From the NCBI RefSeq assembly GCF_900113245.1, contig NZ_FOOQ01000002.1, positions 1 through 64,000 on the forward strand: a DNA stretch of 64,000 nt, given 5' to 3'. Positions 60,480 through 64,000 of the stretch are shown piece after piece (within the stretch, counting starts at the first letter, position 1; the number at the start of each line of letters is the position of its first letter). The notes beneath the pieces were generated by a model. It was not told the origin of the DNA. It ran no database searches and worked only from the letters and a program-made list of their open reading frames with translations. The translations under genes were made by a program, and so were the position numbers. This DNA comes from Halopelagius inordinatus. Lineage in GTDB: Archaea > Halobacteriota > Halobacteria > Halobacteriales > Haloferacaceae.

Positions 60480-60818
60480 GTCAGAGAGGGGGGCCGTGTG
60501 ACCAATAAGTGTGTCCACTTTGGCTACGACTGCCCCTTCTTCTGTGCACGTCGGTGCAACCTGGGCCCGGCGCGCTCGCCGCGCGGAGACGACGGAGAGT
60601 CCGTCTCTCCGCCCGCCAGACGCCAGATTCAAATTACGCCACGAGAAACAGCTGAATACGCGGCTACGTCGAGTTTATTAATTCGTCCTCGAACGGGTAT
60701 TCTTACTCGGAATAAAAACAGAATTTCTACGCATTGAGCTTGTTACAAGGCGCTACGAAGGTGATTACGATACCGGTAGTGCGTTAATATTAAATAATCT
60801 CTCACTCATATTGTGGGT
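60480..60818. other. Divergent promoter region between glyA and tbsP
   Basis: A 339-base spacer. At the left edge is the glyA promoter. The middle, 60520-60640, is GC-rich and has only shadow frames. From 60645 the sequence becomes AT-rich and contains GAGTTTATTAATTCG and an inverted repeat TATTC / GAATA (60698-60702 and 60710-60714), AAAAACAGAATTTC, and finally the tbsP TATA box. No gene is supported. Confidence 0.6.
60788..60797 (+). promoter_or_regulatory. TATA box of tbsP
   Basis: ATTAAATAAT within TTAATATTAAATAATC, centred about 26 bases before ATG 60819, so the mRNA is predicted to be leaderless. TbsP-type proteins are reported to bind near TATA sites; this long AT-rich region could include its own binding site. 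Confidence 0.6.
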
Positions 60819-61643
60819 ATGGCTATCCGTTCTAATATGCTCGCGGAGGGGGTCGAGGAGATTCTTCAGTCAGTTCTCTCGGCGGGCGGCGACGAGGTTC
60901 TCGTCGTCGACCCGACGGCGGACGTCGTCGAGACTCTCGTCGCCGTCGCGTCGGAACTCGGCGGAGAGACTCCGACGATCAGGATGGTTGCTGACGAACC
61001 GCTCTTGAAAGACGTGATGGACGACTTCATCGTCGCGAGCAACGCCGCCGACCTCGTAGACGCCGAGACGCTGTCGATGCGGACGGCGACCGAGGGGGCC
61101 GAAAACGCCCTTCTCGTGACCGGAGACTCCGTGGTCGCACTCGTCTCGGCGGGTGACCGCGTCGCCGGACTCGTCACCGAAGACGAGGCGTTCGTCGAAC
61201 AGGCGCGCGACGCCTACCGAACCGAGTGGGAGGAGTCCCCGACGTTCAAACTCCGAACCCCGCCGATATCGAAGGTTCGCTCGACGCTCGAAGCGGACGT
61301 CGGACCGAAGGCGCGCGACGACTTCGACGCCGTCCTCTCGTCGCTTCAGACCGCCCGCGGCGACGGCGACGGACTGGACGAGGTGACCATCAGTCTCCTC
61401 GTCGCCGCGAAGAACGACGTGTTGCTCTACGACATCTCCAAGTGGGGCGAAGACGTCGGCATCGCGAGCAAAGCGACGTTCTCTCGGACGAAGACCAAAC
61501 TCGAAGACTTGGGCCTCATCGACACCGAGAAGGTGCCGATCGACGTGGGCCGACCCCGCCTCCGCCTCAAACTCGGCGACGACAGACTGGTCAACGCCGA
61601 CCCGACCCAACTCGCAGGCGTCGCTCAGACCCTCCTCGACTGA
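60819..61643 (+). CDS. tbsP: TbsP-like transcription regulator (DUF5821)
   Basis: A 274-residue protein of the haloarchaeal family to which TbsP, a regulator of gluconeogenic and glycolytic genes in Haloferax, belongs. The N-terminal part is a Rossmann-like alpha/beta region (MLAEGVEEILQSVLSAGGDE, VLVVDPTADVVETLVAVASE), and the C-terminal part is a winged helix (LLVAAKNDVLLYDISKWGED, VGIASKATFSRTKTKLEDLG, LIDTEKVPIDVGRPRLRLKL). The wHTH pattern SKATFSRTKTKLEDLGLID is a strong DNA-binding signal. The identification as TbsP rests on recollection of the family. Confidence 0.75.
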   Translation: MAIRSNMLAEGVEEILQSVLSAGGDEVLVVDPTADVVETLVAVASELGGETPTIRMVADEPLLKDVMDDFIVASNAADLVDAETLSMRTATEGAENALLVTGDSVVALVSAGDRVAGLVTEDEAFVEQARDAYRTEWEESPTFKLRTPPISKVRSTLEADVGPKARDDFDAVLSSLQTARGDGDGLDEVTISLLVAAKNDVLLYDISKWGEDVGIASKATFSRTKTKLEDLGLIDTEKVPIDVGRPRLRLKLGDDRLVNADPTQLAGVAQTLLD

Positions 61644-61745
61644 CCCGTCGGATTCCCTGCTCGCGTTTCGGTCGCGGCCCCCTGCGTCCGTTCGCTCCGT
61701 CTCGGATCCCCTCGCTTTTTCCGCCACTCGCGTCTCTATCGGTCC

Positions 61746-63458
61746 GTGACATCGAACGACATCGCCCTCGTGGGGAGTGGACCGGCCGCCGAGGCGGTCC
61801 GCGCGGCGTTCGCGGACGTAGACGCCACCGTCTCCGACGCCTCGCCGGACGAGGCGGGAGACGCGCGTCTGAGCGTCGTCGTCGCGCCCGCCGGAACCGA
61901 CGCGCCTCGCGCGGTGGACGAACGCGGCGGCGGACTCGTCGTCGTCGAACTGGGCGGCGTCGGCGGGCACCCCGTCGAGGAAGTAGACGCCGCAGTCTCC
62001 GTGTTCGGCACCGACGGCGCGCGGTTCTCGGACCTCTGCGGCCGCGTCGCCGCGACGACGGACGGCGACGGGTCGCCGTCGGGAGACAGAAGCGCCGTCC
62101 GATTTGCCGGGGCACTCGCCGGTCGGCGCGGGGTTGCGCTCCTCGCGAACGACGAGTCGGTGGTCGGTACCGTCGCGGAAGTCGCGGGCACGGGCGTCGT
62201 AGCGGAGAGACCGATTCTTCCGGTACCGGACCCGTCGACGCGCGATAGGAGGGTGCGGCGAGAGTACCGCGAGGCGAGCGTGGACGACTCGCTGACGCGG
62301 GCCGAACGCGCACTCGACGACCGAACCGGCCTCGTCGCACAGGTGGGCGAACGCGAGTCGTTCCCGGTTCCGTACTACCTCGCACAGACGACGGAAACCA
62401 GAGGGTTCAGCGACGTTCGCGCCGCCGAGTTCGCGGCGGGCGTCGACCCCGACTGGGACGCCGCCTTCATGAAGGCTCTCGGCGAGGGTCTCGAACGCTA
62501 CTGCGCGGGCGTGTTCCGTTCGACCGAGTTCACCGTCGCGCCGGAACGAACGCGCGCGACCCCCGTCTCGCCGTCTCGGTTCGTTCGCCCCGAGTCGTAC
62601 CGCCCGCCCGACCCCGAAGAGCCGATTCCGTGGGTCGACGGCGAGAACCTCGACACCGGCGACGCCGTCTCCCTTCCGGCGGAGTTCGTCCACTATCCTC
62701 CGCCGAGCGACCGACACAAACCATCCATCACGACCGGGTTGGGCCTCGGGAACTCGGGCGTGGAGGCGCTTCTCTCGGGTCTGTACGAAGTCGTCGAACG
62801 CGACGCGACGATGCTCTCGTGGTACTCGACGTTCGACCCCCTCGCTCTCGACGTCGAGGACGAGGCGTACGCCGAACTGGAGAAGCGAGCGCACGCGGAG
62901 AACCTGACTGCGACGCCGCTTTTGGTGACGCAGGACGTGGACGTTCCGGTCGTCGCCGCGGCGGTTCACCGCGACGGCGAGTGGCCGAACTTCGCCGTCG
63001 GGTCGGGGGCGTCGTTGGACCCGACGGACGCCGCGCGGTCCGCGCTGGCCGAAGCGCTCCAAAATTGGATGGAACTCAGAGCGCTGGGGCCCGACGAGGC
63101 GAACGCGGAGGGCGGCGCTATCGGCGCGTACGCGGAGTTTCCGGACGCGGCCCGGGAGTTCGTCGACGCCAGTCCGGCGGTTCCGGCGTCGAGCGTCGGC
63201 CCCGACGACGTTCCGACGGGCACCGAGGAACTCGCCGCCGTCGTCGAACGCGTCTCGGACGCCGAGTTAGACGCGTACGCCGCGCGGACGACGACCGAGG
63301 ACGTGGAGCGACTCGGATTCGAGGCCGTCCGCGTGCTGCTTCCGGAGGCCCAACCCCTGTTTCAGGGAGACCCCTTCTTCGGCGACAGGGCCGAGTCGGT
63401 TCCGGCGGACCTAGGGTTCGACCCGCGACTCGACGGCCCGTACCATCCGTATCCGTAG
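61746..63458 (+). CDS. YcaO-domain protein with N-terminal Rossmann-like partner region
   Basis: A 570-residue protein. Residues about 175-560 are a YcaO domain, which phosphorylates peptide backbone amides with ATP: KALGEGLERYCAGVFRSTEF, GLGNSGVEALLSGLYEVVER with DATMLSWYS, and ARSALAEALQNWMELRAL hold the conserved Glu/Arg/Gln that bind ATP and magnesium. The N-terminal 160 residues (IALVGSGPAAEAVRAAFADV onwards) look like a small Rossmann fold, similar in outline to the partner (C protein) region of azoline-forming cyclodehydratases. The C-terminus ends DGPYHPYP, similar to the Pro-rich ends of azoline-type YcaO. No TfuA or precursor peptide gene is near. GTG start at 61746. Function unknown in haloarchaea. 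Confidence 0.85.
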   Translation: MTSNDIALVGSGPAAEAVRAAFADVDATVSDASPDEAGDARLSVVVAPAGTDAPRAVDERGGGLVVVELGGVGGHPVEEVDAAVSVFGTDGARFSDLCGRVAATTDGDGSPSGDRSAVRFAGALAGRRGVALLANDESVVGTVAEVAGTGVVAERPILPVPDPSTRDRRVRREYREASVDDSLTRAERALDDRTGLVAQVGERESFPVPYYLAQTTETRGFSDVRAAEFAAGVDPDWDAAFMKALGEGLERYCAGVFRSTEFTVAPERTRATPVSPSRFVRPESYRPPDPEEPIPWVDGENLDTGDAVSLPAEFVHYPPPSDRHKPSITTGLGLGNSGVEALLSGLYEVVERDATMLSWYSTFDPLALDVEDEAYAELEKRAHAENLTATPLLVTQDVDVPVVAAAVHRDGEWPNFAVGSGASLDPTDAARSALAEALQNWMELRALGPDEANAEGGAIGAYAEFPDAAREFVDASPAVPASSVGPDDVPTGTEELAAVVERVSDAELDAYAARTTTEDVERLGFEAVRVLLPEAQPLFQGDPFFGDRAESVPADLGFDPRLDGPYHPYP

Positions 63459-63482
63459 GCGAACAGCCGACACGGTTGTCGC

Positions 63483-63562
63483 CCGCACGGCGGCGTGTCG
63501 GACACCCGCGTGTCGCCGTGCGGTGAGTTTGCGGCGGATGCGGCGACTGGCCGCCGCATCCG
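63483..63562. terminator. Two strong hairpins between convergent genes (putative bidirectional terminator)
   Basis: Hairpin 1: CCGCACGGCG (63483-63492) pairs perfectly with CGCCGTGCGG (63514-63523), with an inner GTGTC/GACAC repeat in the 21-base loop. Hairpin 2: CGGATGCGGCG (63535-63545) pairs perfectly with CGCCGCATCCG (63552-63562) over a 6-base loop, followed by ACAAAAAG, that is a T run on the minus strand just before it. Placed between the YcaO and DUF63 stop codons, so a shared terminator or RNA-stability element is likely. Confidence 0.55.
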
Positions 63563-63581
63563 ACAAAAAGTCTCGTCCGGT

Positions 63582-64000
63582 TCAGACGCCGAACGTCGCC
63601 CGGAGCATGTCGCGCGTTCCGGGGCCGAGTCCGACGGCGAGGACGGCCACGAGCAGTAGCATCGAGTACCGCGGACTCTCCTCGAAGATACCCTCCTCGA
63701 ACACCCAGACGACGAACGTCGCCGCCACGAGTTTGATCACGAGGAACGGCCACGTGTCGCCCGTTACGGCGACGACACTCGCGGGGAGGACGCTGGCTGT
63801 GACGTCCACGACGAACTGGTTGACCGGGTGTTTCGGGACGAGGTTCCGCCCGGCGTTCAGGGCGGGCATCCAGTCGAGGCCGACGACGTTCGCGACGCCG
63901 TCGACGGCGTGTCCCCAGATGATGACGAAGCCGATGAGTCCCGTCCCGGCGTTTATCTCCGGCGCGAAGCGTTCGATGACCCACCACGTCGCGCCCGCCG
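63582..64000 (-). CDS. DUF63 family membrane protein, N-terminus beyond window edge
   Basis: The visible 139 C-terminal residues belong to a polytopic membrane protein of the archaeal DUF63 family: [46 protein letters not shown]-like [38 protein letters not shown] and [20 protein letters not shown]. At least three hydrophobic segments are seen. The frame runs to base 64000 without a start codon that fits the family, so the gene is truncated by the window. Function unknown. Confidence 0.88.
   Translation of the reverse strand, partial: AGATWWVIERFAPEINAGTGLIGFVIIWGHAVDGVANVVGLDWMPALNAGRNLVPKHPVNQFVVDVTASVLPASVVAVTGDTWPFLVIKLVAATFVVWVFEEGIFEESPRYSMLLLVAVLAVGLGPGTRDMLRATFGV

Noticed and set aside
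1-64000. Search for insertion sequences, integrases, toxin-antitoxin pairs and defence islands
   Set aside because: No transposase, integrase, restriction, Cas or recognisable toxin-antitoxin gene was found in any frame; base composition is even apart from promoter spacers.

Overview
The window is a stretch of a haloarchaeal chromosome (class Halobacteria; I would guess order Haloferacales, with low confidence). The reasons are: very GC-rich DNA with GC-biased third codon positions; acidic proteins full of Asp and Glu; AT-rich TATA-like promoters of the CTTTAAG or TTAAATA kind standing out in GC-rich spacers, several placed about 26 bases before a start codon as expected for leaderless mRNAs; and archaeal markers (GatE, MptE, Elp3, FEN1, Pelota, archaeal RqcH, TbsP-like regulator, DUF63). 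I call 67 protein genes, two of them cut by the window edges. I see no rRNA, tRNA, CRISPR array, intact insertion sequence or prophage, so this reads as core chromosome.

Layout. 1-6.5 kb: two divergent superoxide dismutase paralogues, a DJ-1/PfpI protein, a photolyase, a membrane zinc-ribbon protein, and the pterin/folate pair mptE and folP. 6.5-13.7 kb: a conserved Cys protein joined to trmJ, a MaoC-like hydratase, an HtpX-like protease, a DUF2249 protein, gatE, a tiny zinc-finger protein and fumC. 14-18.5 kb: a complete sugar-type ABC importer operon (binding protein, two permeases, ATPase), then bolA. 18.8-24.6 kb: two small unknowns, mutY and a 1273-residue histidine kinase with eight PAS-like domains. 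24.9-29.7 kb: a sulfur module (YeeE/YedE transporter, TusA-like, rhodanese), then a lactonase-like metallo-hydrolase joined to an iron alcohol dehydrogenase, and an FMN reductase. 29.8-36.7 kb: thymidine kinase, a Yip1-like membrane protein, an S1/OB/DHH protein with degraded catalytic motifs, elp3 with a possible leader ORF, and an MscS channel. 36.8-45.9 kb: GNAT and membrane proteins, rqcH, two DUF4013 membrane paralogues, a 49-residue membrane protein, pelota, an ornithine-cyclodeaminase-family enzyme. 46-56 kb: an MFS transporter, DUF3054, a methyltransferase, GNAT, fen1, a DUF7344-like HTH protein, a class III aminotransferase, MgtC/DUF4010, an AI-2E family permease, PadR, amphi-Trp. 56-64 kb: a two-hairpin structured element with its own promoter, small zinc-ribbon proteins, folD, a lipoprotein, glyA, tbsP, a YcaO-domain protein and a DUF63 gene running off the right end.

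How the genes fit together. One-carbon and folate metabolism is represented four times (mptE, folP, folD, glyA). Translation quality and decoding are over-represented (trmJ, gatE, elp3, rqcH, pelA). The sulfur trio and the lactonase-dehydrogenase pair look like real functional units from spacing. The least explained items are the YcaO protein with an N-terminal Rossmann-like partner region and a Pro-rich end, the promoter-plus-two-hairpin element near 56.1 kb, the elp3 leader with ORF and hairpin, and the motif-dead DHH protein.
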